Positions 8,599 through 19,089 of a DNA stretch of 64,000 nt are shown in pieces. Position 1 is the first letter of the stretch, and every line of letters starts with the position of its first letter. Source of the DNA: Enorma phocaeensis (GTDB lineage Bacteria; Actinomycetota; Coriobacteriia; Coriobacteriales; Coriobacteriaceae); the NCBI RefSeq assembly GCF_900186505.1, contig NZ_LT891970.1, positions 728,451 through 792,450 of the forward strand. Direction: 5' to 3'. The notes under the pieces are model-generated. The model was not told where the DNA came from, did no database searches, and saw only the letters and a program-made list of their open reading frames with translations. Both the position numbers and the translations under genes were made by a program.

Positions 8599-8690
8599 TA
8601 CCGGAATTTCAATGATTTGATTACCGGATTTACATAGATGAGACTACCGGAATTTCAGATCATAGATTACCGGATTTGCACGAACACGGA
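8599..8690. repeat. four direct repeats with exact 23-bp period
   Basis: Units start at 8599, 8622, 8645 and 8668, each opening TACCGGA. Units 1 and 3 continue ATTTCA, units 2 and 4 continue TTT, so two unit types alternate. Two helical turns per unit would place the shared heptamer on one DNA face. An inverted CCGGTAAAT lies at about 8724. Confidence 0.7.
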
Positions 8691-8777
8691 TGACGCCGAG
8701 AGAAGCGACCTCGCAGCTTCACTCCGGTAAATCGAGCTCTCAAAACGCTGCGGCATATGGCCGCAGATAAACGCGAA

Positions 8778-8800
8778 GGCCCCCGGACATGCCGGGAGCC
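8778..8800 (-). terminator. hairpin after carbamate kinase gene
   Basis: CCCGG/CCGGG stem extended by GGC/GCC around a short loop, 28 bases past the stop. The T tract is poor, so termination strength is uncertain. Confidence 0.55.
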
Positions 8801-8827
8801 TCCCTTGAAATTCTATGCGGCAGGCGC

Positions 8828-9790
8828 TTACGCGTAGATGCGGGTGCCGGAGAGGCCGGCCATGGTCTCGGCGGCCTTGTCGAGGGCGCCGATGATGCAC
8901 ATGCGGCCCTTGCGGCTGCGCGCGAACTTGATTGCGGCGCGAACCTTCGGCTCCATAGAGCCCTTGCCGAACTGGCCCTCGTCAGCGAGCTTCTCGGCCT
9001 CGTCGGCGGTAAGCTCCTCGAGCTCCTTCTGGTCGGGCTTGCCGAAGTTGATGGCCACATGCTCGACCGCGGTGAGCAGGAAGAGCACGTCGGCGTCGCA
9101 GTCCTCGGCCAGCAGCTCGCCGCCCAGGTCCTTGTCGATGACGGCGGCGACGCCCTTGTAGCAGCCCTTGTCGTTGTAGTCGCGGACGACCGGGATGCCA
9201 CCGCCACCGCAGGCGATGACGATGAACTCATTGTCGAGCAGATTCAGGATGGAGTCTGCCTCGACGATCTTCTTGGGCTCCGGGGAGGCGACGACGCGAC
9301 GCCAACCGCGGCCGGAATCCTCGACGAAGGTCATCTCGGGATGCTCGGCCTTCTGGGCGTCAGCCTGCTCCTTGGTGAGGAACGGGCCGATGGGCTTCGT
9401 GGGGTTCTGGAACGCCGGATCATCCGGGTCGCACTCGATCTGGGTCACGACCGTGGCGGCATGCCAGCGCTTATAGCGACGATGCATCTCGCGGCCAATT
9501 CCCTGCTGCAGGTGGTAGCCGATGTAGCCCTGGCTCATGGCGCCGCACTCGGGCAGGTCCATGGCCGGGGTGCCGATGGCCTCGTGGGCGGCGGCGAAGG
9601 CGTTCTGGATCATGCCGACCTGCGGGCCGTTGCCGTGGGTGATGATGATCTCATTACCCTGCTCGATGAGGCCCAGGAGCGCCTTGGCGGTGTTGTTGAC
9701 GCGCTCGATCTGCTCCTCGGGCGTGTTGCCGAGGGCGTTGCCGCCGAGGGCGACCACGATGCGGTCGGGCTTGCCGATGGGCTTGGACAT
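8828..9790 (-). CDS. arcC: carbamate kinase
   Basis: A 320-residue amino-acid-kinase fold enzyme that makes ATP from carbamoyl phosphate and ADP, the energy-yielding last step of arginine, agmatine or allantoin fermentation. Recognisable blocks are IVVALGGNALG at the N-terminus, ITHGNGPQVG, the nucleotide region VIACGGGGIPV, and VIDKDLGGELLA. Length is normal for ArcC (about 310-320). The start at 9790 is supported by GGAAGG upstream, and TATAAT lies on the minus strand at 9853-9858 as a -10 candidate. It is separated from the DDAH-like gene by the regulator gene. Its carbamoyl phosphate would need a carbamoyltransferase, which must be encoded elsewhere. Confidence 0.93.
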   Translation of the reverse strand: MSKPIGKPDRIVVALGGNALGNTPEEQIERVNNTAKALLGLIEQGNEIIITHGNGPQVGMIQNAFAAAHEAIGTPAMDLPECGAMSQGYIGYHLQQGIGREMHRRYKRWHAATVVTQIECDPDDPAFQNPTKPIGPFLTKEQADAQKAEHPEMTFVEDSGRGWRRVVASPEPKKIVEADSILNLLDNEFIVIACGGGGIPVVRDYNDKGCYKGVAAVIDKDLGGELLAEDCDADVLFLLTAVEHVAINFGKPDQKELEELTADEAEKLADEGQFGKGSMEPKVRAAIKFARSRKGRMCIIGALDKAAETMAGLSGTRIYA

Positions 9791-10111
9791 ATTCGTTCCC
9801 TTCCTTCGATTCCAGCTGCCAAACAACCCGCGCTCGAGCGGGTAGGTCTGAGATTATATGCTCCACGTTCGCGTTTTTATTCATTTCTCAACTCGAATTG
9901 CGCTAGCAATCGGATGAGCGGTATGTTCTTGCCGCTCAGCGTAAGCACGTGTGGATTTTTCTTTAACCCCACGGTATGGCCTATAAAACCATCGCGTTCG
10001 CATCAAATTCGGCCCCATTCGCCCCTGGATGCATGGAACTTCCCTCAGAGCCAACTTTATGCATAGTGGGAATCTTTCATGCACGCTTGCGCTCCCGTGG
10101 CCGACACTACC
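9791..10111. other. intergenic stretch upstream of carbamate kinase
   Basis: Contains the probable arcC -10 box (9853-9858) and a small hairpin TGAGCGG/CCGCTCA at 9915-9938. I see no gene; AT content is higher than in the neighbouring coding regions. Confidence 0.5.
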
Positions 10112-10285
10112 CTACGGGTTCACGCAGTTGATGCGGTCGCCGTCGAGGTAGTGGCGCAGGTTGTCGGTCACAATATCGATCATGCGATGGCGCGTCTCAA
10201 AGGGGCACCAGGCGATGTGCGGGGTGAGGTAGCAGTTCTCGACCCCCTCGAGCACCGTGTGGTCGTCGGTCCACTCGGTGTAGGA
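10112..10285 (-). pseudogene. C-terminal remnant of a D-2-hydroxyacid dehydrogenase
   Basis: The last ~58 codons of a D-isomer-specific 2-hydroxyacid dehydrogenase, ending in a normal stop at 10112-10114. The diagnostic block is ENCYLTPHIAW, with the catalytic His, followed by ETRHRMIDIVTDNLRHYLDG and INCVNP. No start or NAD-binding part is present; the reading frame stops matching at about 10285, where plus-strand coding for another remnant begins. It is therefore a deletion relic. Confidence 0.75.
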
Positions 10286-10294
10286 CGCGCGCGC

Positions 10295-10381
10295 GAGGTC
10301 TACCGCATCAACGTCAAGAACCCCAACGACTACCTGCAGATCATCCTCGCGGACAAGATCTACACCCTGAGGAAGGGCTGA
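10295..10381 (+). pseudogene. C-terminal remnant of an unidentified protein
   Basis: About 28 codons, EVYRINVKNPNDY through IYTLRKG-stop, read well as protein in the plus direction right at the junction with the dehydrogenase relic. The TGA overlaps the ATG of the following hydrolase by one base, as in translationally coupled operons. I do not recognise the family. Only this tail survives, fused out of context to antisense sequence. Confidence 0.35.
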
Positions 10382-11247
10382 TGGCCATGGCAGACACGAG
10401 CGCAGAACTCACGACCGTCGTCCCGCCCAGCGCGGCTTCGAACCGGAATATCGCCGTGTTCTACCTGCATGGCGGCGGCATGCTCTACGGCGAGCGCGAT
10501 GATTTGCCCGCACCCTACGTGCGCGCCCTCACGGGCGCTGGGTACACGCTTGTCGCGGCTGATTACCCCCTTGCACCCGAACGCGCGCTGCCCGATGCCC
10601 TTGAGTCGCTCTACGCCACGTGGGAAGATGCGATCGCTCGGCGCGTTGAAGCAGGTCAGCTCGATGGGTACTTCCTTTTTGGGCGCTCCGCCGGAGCGTT
10701 CCTGTCGCTTATGCTCGCTCGTGAGATTCACCAGCGCTCGCGCGACGAAGGCCCGCTGCCGCAACCGCTCGGCATCCTCAGCTTCTATGGTTACTACGAC
10801 CTCACCGATCGCGCCTTCCACGACCCGGCAAAGGCATACGTCGCCTTGCCCGCGGTCGCGCAAAGCACGGTTGCCGGCATGATCGGAGACGAACCGGTGA
10901 CGTCCGGGCCCAAGCCGCTTCGCTACGCGCTCTATGTCTAGGCGCGCCAGCATGAGGGAGCCTGGCTCGACCTGATGGGCCTCGACGCCAGCACGCCCGA
11001 ACGCACACCCATGGCTTGGTCGCTTACCACCGAGGACATCGCAACGCTGCCGCCGCTTTTTGTGGCAGCAAGCAGCGGTGACGAAGACGTTCCGCTGCGT
11101 ATTTCGAAGACCCTTGCCCGCTTGGCGCCCCACGCTGTGATGAAGACCGTTTACTTCCTGCCGCATGACTTTGATCGCGACGTCACCGATCCCGCCGGCA
11201 TGCAGGTCTACCAGCAGGCGCTTGCATGGATGGCACAGCAGGGGTAG
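10381..11247 (+). pseudogene. alpha/beta hydrolase (esterase/lipase type) interrupted by one in-frame TAG
   Basis: An esterase of the HGGG (hormone-sensitive-lipase-like) kind. The oxyanion motif YLHGGGMLYG and nucleophile elbow FGRSAGAFLS lie before a TAG at 10939-10941. The same frame continues at once with ARQHEGAWLDLMG and runs to 11247, containing the acid SSGDEDVPL and the His of LPHDFD. The stop replaces what is probably a Tyr codon (TAT/TAC), a one-base change. Both halves look otherwise undamaged, so the mutation is recent or a sequencing error. Start at 10381 or 10387 with GAGGAAGGG upstream. No internal start after 10941 would restore a useful enzyme. Confidence 0.8.
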
Positions 11248-11325
11248 GCCGCCCGGCTCATTCGAAACAAGCCGTGGCAGGCGCCGGTTCAACAGCCCCG
11301 CCATGGCGCGTCGAGGCGCCGGCCC

Positions 11326-11517
11326 TCGCGCATCCTTGTCGAAACTGTCCAAATCCGTGGATCTCGATAGACAATTCTCGAATCCCCTTCATCGAGATGC
11401 CTAGATATGGACAGAATCGAGCCTTTCAGCAGCAGATATGTCCCGATTGCAGGATCTCGATTTCAGGCAGGGAATCGAGATCCCGGATAACGGACGTTCC
11501 ATCCGCGGCCGCCTCGA
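11326..11517. repeat. 192-bp direct repeat, copy 1, containing two palindromes
   Basis: About 95% identical, without gaps, to 12997-13188, so the two copies bracket the ATPase gene. Inside are two hairpins of the TCTCGAT family: 11345-11414 (24-base arms, 19 matching) and 11452-11483 (GGATCTCGATT with its perfect complement, 10-base loop). Confidence 0.9.
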
Positions 11518-11560
11518 CTGTGTTGTCCAGCGCAGTGGCGACGAGCACGCGACCGCCGCT
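11505..11560 (-). pseudogene. short purD-like fragment
   Basis: The minus frame reads SGGRVLVATALDNTVEAA, matching SGGRVLAVTALGNTFEAA near the C-terminus of the intact PurD at 13304. At DNA level about 80% of some 50 bases agree with 13403-13455. It directly abuts the repeat and has no surrounding gene. Confidence 0.6.
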
Positions 11561-11749
11561 CGGGATGCGCCCTTGGCACAGGCCCTGAATCGGTATAGTA
11601 ATCAATCCCTCAAATTGACTGTCCCAAGGCAAGCGCTAACCGAGTTGATGCGATTCGCGAGCAAGCTCCACCTGGTCAATCCCGAAAATAGTTCCAATTC
11701 GAGGCTCGAACTTATTCGGACGTAGCTAGATAACGCTTCTACTCTTATT

Positions 11750-12853
11750 TCACATGGTCTCATTCTCGAGATATTCGCGCAGCAACGGCAACTCAAAAGA
11801 AACGCTTCCCCTCCTCGGCACCGAAATAACTCCAGCATCGAGTAGGCGCTGCCGATATACACGCGCATAATTTGGAGTCTTGCCCATGCGAGAAGCCACA
11901 TCTGCGACCTTACTGGGAGCTCCGTGATCTGGGAGCATGGCCTCAAGAAACGCAAGGTCGCCATCGGAAAGCTCCTGGCAGGTCCGCTTCACCACACCAA
12001 AGATAAAGTCTTTCCGCGCTTGTTCGGCACCAACCCGTGCTCGCTCTGACGAGATCGTCCTAGATTGTGACGCGGCAGCCCATGCCCGAAACCCGACGAG
12101 CTGCACCATATAAGCAAAGCCGTCGGAAGCACTCGTCAATACGTCGAGCGCTTCACTTTCAACCGTTTTGCCCGCCTCGATAATAGTTTCCTCGATTGCA
12201 TGGCGAACGTCATGTTCAGGAATGCGGCCGAGCTGGTGCTGTGCGGCACGTCGCAAGAACGAAGCGGATCGATCGGACAGCAAAGCCGATATATTCGCAG
12301 GTAATCCTGCCATGAACACCGATACGCGCCTGTTTTCCCGAACAAAATGCTGGTAGACAGCAGTGAAATCTATCAGCTCTTCCAGCCTCGGATCAATTTC
12401 GTCGATGGTCACCAACAAACCCATGTCGTGTTGCTGTAGCGTATCGAGCAGGTTGTTCATTCGAGTTCGCCAGTTACCGGAAGCAGGCTTTCTGTACTCC
12501 CAAGTTGCTCCAAAGAGTGCAGGAACGGTAATGGACGTGAGTCGAGGCCCGCTATGATGGGCAACGTATCGGTCCGCCGCTTCGGTCGCACGCTCGATAA
12601 TATCCTCAAGCATGCCCGAACGAGCCGTCACGTTCGCCACAACCCACCCCATTGACTCTGCGCGCTGCGCCATATACGCGAGAAGGACCGTTTTACCGAT
12701 ACCTCGAGGCCCCATGAACACGCTGCATAGATTTGGGTCCCCGCCGCCAGACATCAGAGCGGTCTCAAGCTCCTGAATAAGCGCGTCGCGCCCCGCCAAC
12801 ACGGCGGGAATCTTTCCAAACGTTGGAGTGAAGGGGTTGGCTGTTTCCCGCAT
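11750..12853 (-). CDS. AAA ATPase with C-terminal winged helix
   Basis: A 367-residue ATP-binding protein of the AAA_16 / Orc1-Cdc6-like style. Walker A is GPRGIGKT (about residue 49), Walker B is LLVTIDEID (about 147), followed by a sensor-like VFMAGLP. The last ~70 residues form a likely winged helix (KVADVASRMGKTPNYARVYRQRL). Such stand-alone ATPases are scattered in actinobacteria; their role, possibly DNA-linked, is not established. The start has GGAGG eight bases upstream. Base composition is lower in GC than the purD neighbour, and the gene lies between two 192-bp direct repeats, so it looks acquired. Monocistronic. Confidence 0.75.
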   Translation of the reverse strand: MRETANPFTPTFGKIPAVLAGRDALIQELETALMSGGGDPNLCSVFMGPRGIGKTVLLAYMAQRAESMGWVVANVTARSGMLEDIIERATEAADRYVAHHSGPRLTSITVPALFGATWEYRKPASGNWRTRMNNLLDTLQQHDMGLLVTIDEIDPRLEELIDFTAVYQHFVRENRRVSVFMAGLPANISALLSDRSASFLRRAAQHQLGRIPEHDVRHAIEETIIEAGKTVESEALDVLTSASDGFAYMVQLVGFRAWAAASQSRTISSERARVGAEQARKDFIFGVVKRTCQELSDGDLAFLEAMLPDHGAPSKVADVASRMGKTPNYARVYRQRLLDAGVISVPRRGSVSFELPLLREYLENETM

Positions 12854-12906
12854 GGCATCCTCCGTACTCGGCGGCCTACCGTTAGCATACCCGTCGCTAA
12901 GGAGAC

Positions 12907-12942
12907 TTTTTTATTTTTTGCTCTTTTTTTTATTTTTTGCTC
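12907..12942. repeat. tandem T-rich repeat upstream of the ATPase gene
   Basis: Two units of T6-8 A T6 GCTC in tandem, 54-90 bases upstream of the ATPase start (A-rich on its coding strand). It could act as an UP element or a slippage-prone tract. Confidence 0.6.
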
Positions 12943-12996
12943 TTCGAGATTGGAGCCCTTTCCGGACTGTCCCTTGTCGGCAAGACGCCCCCACTA

Positions 12997-13188
12997 TCGC
13001 GCATCCTTGTTGAAACTGTCCAAATCCGTGGATCTCGATGGACAATTCTCGAATCCCCTTCATCGAGATGCCTAGATATGGACAGAATCGAACCTTTTGG
13101 CAGCAGATATGTCCCGATTGCAGGATCTCGATTTCAGTCAGGGAATCGAGATCCCGGATAATGGACGTTCCATCCGCGTCCGCCTCGG
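12997..13188. repeat. 192-bp direct repeat, copy 2
   Basis: Same orientation as copy 1, offset 1671 bases, with roughly nine substitutions and no gaps. It contains the same two palindromes (13016-13085 and 13123-13154). It lies between the ATPase promoter region and the 3' end of purD. Confidence 0.9.
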
Positions 13189-13303
13189 CGCGGACCTACC
13201 GGCACTCGAGCATCAGCAGAAAACGGGCGCGGACCCCATGGTCCACGCCCGCATGAACGTCACGCTATTGTTCTACTACCAGTATCAGAAGGGTCAGCTG
13301 CCC

Positions 13304-14608
13304 TTACGCCCAGGCCTCACGGCCCTTAAGCGCTTTGAGGCCGATGTCATGGCGAAGGGTCTTGCCCTCGAAATCGATCTTCTCGCAGGCGGCATATGCG
13401 AGGTCGCGGGCCGCCTCGAACGTGTTGCCCAGCGCGGTGACGGCGAGCACGCGGCCACCGGACGTCACGAGCGCGCCGTCCTCGCGGACCGCGGTGCCGG
13501 CATGGTAAACGGTGACGCCCTCCATGGCCTCGGCATCCTTGACGCCGGTGATGACCTTGCCCTTCTCGTACGATCCGGGGTACCCGGCGCTCGTTATCAC
13601 CACGGCGACCGCCCACTCGTCGCGCCACGCGAGCTCGATCTCGTCCAAGCGCTGCTCAGCGCAGGCGAGCATGACCTCGACCAGATCGTTCTCAAGGCGC
13701 GGCAGGATGACCTGGGTCTCGGGATCGCCGAAGCGGGCGTTGAACTCAAGCACCTTGGGGCCCTCGGGGGTGAGCATGAAGCCGCCGTAGAGGCAGCCGC
13801 GGTAGTCGATGCCCTCCGCCGCGAGCTCGGCGACGGTGGCGGCCATGGCGTCTTTCATGGCGGCGAGCTCGTCGTCGGTCACGATGGGAACCGGGCTGTA
13901 CACGCCCATGCCCCCGGTGTTGGGACCGCGATCGCCCTCAAGGGCGCGCTTGTGGTCCTGTGCCGTGGCCATGGGGCGCACGGTCTTGCCGTCGGTGAAG
14001 GCGAGAAGCGAGCACTCGGGACCGGTCAGGCACTCCTCGATGACCACCGTGGAGCCCGCGGAGCCGAACGCACCGGCGAAGCACTCATGCACGGCTTCCT
14101 CGGCCTCGGCAAGCTCGGTAGCCACGATGACGCCCTTGCCGGCGGCGAGGCCATCGGCCTTCACCACGACCGGGGCGCCCTGCTCACGCACGTACGCGAG
14201 CGCGGACGCCTCGTCGGCGAATGAGCCGTAGGCAGCCGTCGGCACGCCCGCGCGACCCATAAGCTCCTTGGAGAAGCGCTTTGAACCCTCGACCCGGGCA
14301 CCGGCGGCCCCGGGGCCGAAGCACGGAATGCCTGCCGCGCGCACGGCATCGGCAACACCGGCGACGAGCGGCGCCTCCGGACCGATCACCACGAGGCCCA
14401 CTCCCGTCTCGCGAGCGAAGTCGGCAACCTGCTCGGGATCGTCCTCGGCGAGCGCCACGTTCTCGCCCACCTGGGCGGTGCCCCCGTTGCCCGGCGCGAT
14501 GTAGAGCGTTCCGCACAGCGGGCTCTCGGCAAGCTTCATCGCAAGCGCATGCTCGCGGCCGCCGCTGCCCAAAAGCAGGATGTCGATGGTCTGATGGTCA
14601 ACGGTCAT
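13304..14608 (-). CDS. purD: phosphoribosylamine--glycine ligase
   Basis: A 434-residue ATP-grasp ligase (GARS), the second step of de novo purine synthesis, joining phosphoribosylamine and glycine. Evidence is the N-terminal LLLGSGGREHALA, the ATP-grasp core VVVKADGLAAGKGV, QDHKRALEGDRGPNTGGMG, and the metal-site FNARFGDPETQ. Length is normal. The start at 14608 is preceded by GGAGGAG. It is followed downstream by repeat copy 2 and preceded by the DegV-like gene in the same direction with 30 bases between, so the two may be cotranscribed together with purA. Confidence 0.95.
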   Translation of the reverse strand: MTVDHQTIDILLLGSGGREHALAMKLAESPLCGTLYIAPGNGGTAQVGENVALAEDDPEQVADFARETGVGLVVIGPEAPLVAGVADAVRAAGIPCFGPGAAGARVEGSKRFSKELMGRAGVPTAAYGSFADEASALAYVREQGAPVVVKADGLAAGKGVIVATELAEAEEAVHECFAGAFGSAGSTVVIEECLTGPECSLLAFTDGKTVRPMATAQDHKRALEGDRGPNTGGMGVYSPVPIVTDDELAAMKDAMAATVAELAAEGIDYRGCLYGGFMLTPEGPKVLEFNARFGDPETQVILPRLENDLVEVMLACAEQRLDEIELAWRDEWAVAVVITSAGYPGSYEKGKVITGVKDAEAMEGVTVYHAGTAVREDGALVTSGGRVLAVTALGNTFEAARDLAYAACEKIDFEGKTLRHDIGLKALKGREAWA

Positions 14609-14638
14609 GGCTCCTCCTCCCGCCGGCAGTGCCCCGGC

Positions 14639-15556
14639 TTAGAACTTCGGCGTCAGGTACTCGGCGATGCCGTCGAGCTCAGGGTTGTGGAACTCCTCCG
14701 GATAGGCGAAAAGCCCCACCGCCCCCAGGCCAACGTGCGTCGCGATGGTGGGGCCGATGGTCGCCACCGTGAGGCAGCGCATCGGCGCCTGCGAGCGCTC
14801 AAGCGCCTCTTCCATGTAATCGAGCGCCTTGTAGGCCTTGGTATGCAGCTTGTAGTACACGAGCGGGCCCATCTCGTCCGCCTGCTCGCCCATGAGCTTC
14901 ACGATGTGGGAAACGGCGTTCTTCATGCCCTTCGCCTTATGGAGCACCTCGATCGCGCCCGTCTCGGTGAGCGAGACCTCGATCTTGATGTTGAGCAGCG
15001 AGGTCGCCATCCCCTGGAACTTGCTTGCACGACCGCCCTTTACCAGGTTGTCGAGCGAATCGGGAATGAAGTAGATGCGGCCCGTGCGTCGGATGGCGCC
15101 CACGCGCTCGAGCGCTTCCTCGATGCTGCCGCCCGCCTGCGCGCAGCACGCAGCCTCGAGAACCATGGCACCCTGCTCGACCGTGGCGCAGCAGGAGTCG
15201 AAAACCTCGATGCGCGCGCCGCGCTCCTGCGCGATGTAGGCGGCAGCGCCGCGGGCGCACTCGCAGGTACCCGAGAGGGCAGCCGAGAGATGAATCGAGA
15301 GGATCTGCGTGTAGCCCTCGTCGATAAGCGAGCTGTACACGGCAAGGAAATCAGCCGGCGCAGGCTGCGAGGTGATAGGCAGCTCTTCGACACGCTCCAA
15401 GCGATCGAGGAACTCAGCGATCTCGATATCCACGCCGTCTGCATACTCGGTAGTACCGAAGGTCACGTGCAGCGGCACGACCCTGATGCCGTACTTCTCG
15501 ACAAGCGAAGCCGGCAGATCGGCTGCGCTGTCGGTGACGATGGCGAACTGGTTCAT
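14639..15556 (-). CDS. DegV-family fatty-acid-binding protein
   Basis: A 305-residue DegV protein. These bind a fatty acid in a cleft between two domains; several serve as FakB subunits that present fatty acids to a FakA kinase. Motifs are FAIVTDSAADLPASL at the N-terminus, ITSQPAPADFLAVY, and SIHLSAALSGTCECARGAA. The start at 15556 has AAGGAA at good spacing; the frame stays open for another 72 codons but those overlap purA. It sits between purA and purD, 62 bases after purA, in the same direction. No FakA kinase is visible here, so the FakB role is inference. Confidence 0.88.
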   Translation of the reverse strand: MNQFAIVTDSAADLPASLVEKYGIRVVPLHVTFGTTEYADGVDIEIAEFLDRLERVEELPITSQPAPADFLAVYSSLIDEGYTQILSIHLSAALSGTCECARGAAAYIAQERGARIEVFDSCCATVEQGAMVLEAACCAQAGGSIEEALERVGAIRRTGRIYFIPDSLDNLVKGGRASKFQGMATSLLNIKIEVSLTETGAIEVLHKAKGMKNAVSHIVKLMGEQADEMGPLVYYKLHTKAYKALDYMEEALERSQAPMRCLTVATIGPTIATHVGLGAVGLFAYPEEFHNPELDGIAEYLTPKF

Positions 15557-15618
15557 GTGGCGTTCCTTGAACAGATGATCTGACGTACCAGAAGCGTTGT
15601 CTTGCTCGCTGGGCGATC

Positions 15619-16902
<1,284 letters not shown>

Positions 16903-17064
16903 GCTCAACTCCTATCAATCGTGCGCGCCAAGACGACGTGCGCGGGCGCGCGTAACACAACGTTTCCATTATATCCGCTCACGTAAACCACCGTGTCCGG
17001 ATACCGTTCCTTCACGTTGACAGCGGATGCGCCAAACGTCAAACCCAACCGGTACCGGGCGTCG

Positions 17065-18453
<1,389 letters not shown>

Positions 18454-19089
18454 CCTCTCCTCGTGCGTCGCGGGCCATCAATGGTAGAACATCCGGGGTC
18501 CTGTGCGGGCCGCAGTTCGCGGCCATTTTAGCAGCGTGAACTTTCAACACGCCGATGTGGAGAATACGAGCGCCTCATTCTGCGGCGCATCGCGTTATCA
18601 ACGTTTTCCACATTTTTGTCGTTGCAGTAGCTTGAGTTTTCCACAGCACCTTTGACTACCTGCTGTTATTCAGCGCTAGCATGATACTTGCAGTGCATTT
18701 ACATTCCGATAGTTGTTCATTATGTGAAGGCGCAGGTAGATGCATTAGTTCTATACATTGCGCAGGACAGAGCTTACAAACCGGAGGCGATGCATGGTTG
18801 AACCGTTCGTGGATTACCCTCGCTTCCTAAGCGTCTCCCGAAGCGTTATCCCCATTCCACCTGTGGATTTCTTACTCTTGGAAAAAGTCAAGAGAAACTT
18901 TCAAGTTCTTCTTGAAAGTTGGCGCCTGTGTATGAAAGACCATGCAGCAGCAGCCATGTCGCACGTGCGACTCGCGTGATGCGGCTCCCGCTGCGCGCCG
19001 CTCATGCAAAGGGCCCGCACCGCGCAGGGAGCGCGATACGAGCCCCAAGGGACGAACCGGCAGCCCGTCCCCGCTATGCGAGCAGAACG
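18454..19089. other. 636-base intergenic region with DnaA-box-like motifs and a hairpin
   Basis: Contains four 9-mers one base from TTATCCACA (see next entry) and a perfect 10-bp hairpin at 18896-18920 (AACTTTCAAG/CTTGAAAGTT, 5-base loop, no T run). A 73-codon frame at 18758-18979 has no family resemblance and I do not call it. Confidence 0.6.
18604..18870. promoter_or_regulatory. group of DnaA-box-like 9-mers between dnaB and rplI
   Basis: TTTTCCACA at 18604-18612 and 18637-18645, TTATCCCCA at 18846-18854, and TGTGGATTT (reverse orientation) at 18862-18870. Each differs by one base from the consensus TTATCCACA. They could bind DnaA to regulate dnaB or belong to an origin-like region. Confidence 0.4.

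Larger units (their letters stand above)
8215..8827. other. gene-free stretch with remnants and tandem repeats
   Basis: Between the convergent gntR and carbamate kinase genes. It holds a terminator (8365-8400), a decayed carbamate kinase tail (8415-8455), a four-unit 23-bp repeat (8599-8690) and the carbamate kinase terminator (8778-8800). No intact gene is convincing. Confidence 0.7.
11248..11749. other. gene-free stretch with repeat copy 1 and a purD-like fragment
   Basis: Holds the first 192-bp repeat (11326-11517) and, beginning inside its end, about 50 bases resembling an internal piece of purD. No gene is supported. Confidence 0.65.

Noticed and set aside
8599..8690. CRISPR or plasmid-type iteron origin reading of the 23-bp repeats.
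   Set aside because: Four short units with no replication initiator gene and no cas genes nearby; kept only as an unexplained tandem repeat.
10939..10941. TAG as a recoded codon (pyrrolysine or programmed readthrough) in the hydrolase.
   Set aside because: No pylT or PYLIS-like context is visible, and a simple Tyr-to-stop change explains it.
11426..11632. A 68-codon minus frame containing the PurD-like segment as a real gene.
   Set aside because: The PurD similarity covers only about 18 residues; the rest is repeat sequence.
18758..18979. A 73-codon frame between dnaB and rplI.
   Set aside because: No family resemblance, weak start context, and it covers the hairpin and DnaA-like motifs, so it is probably non-coding.
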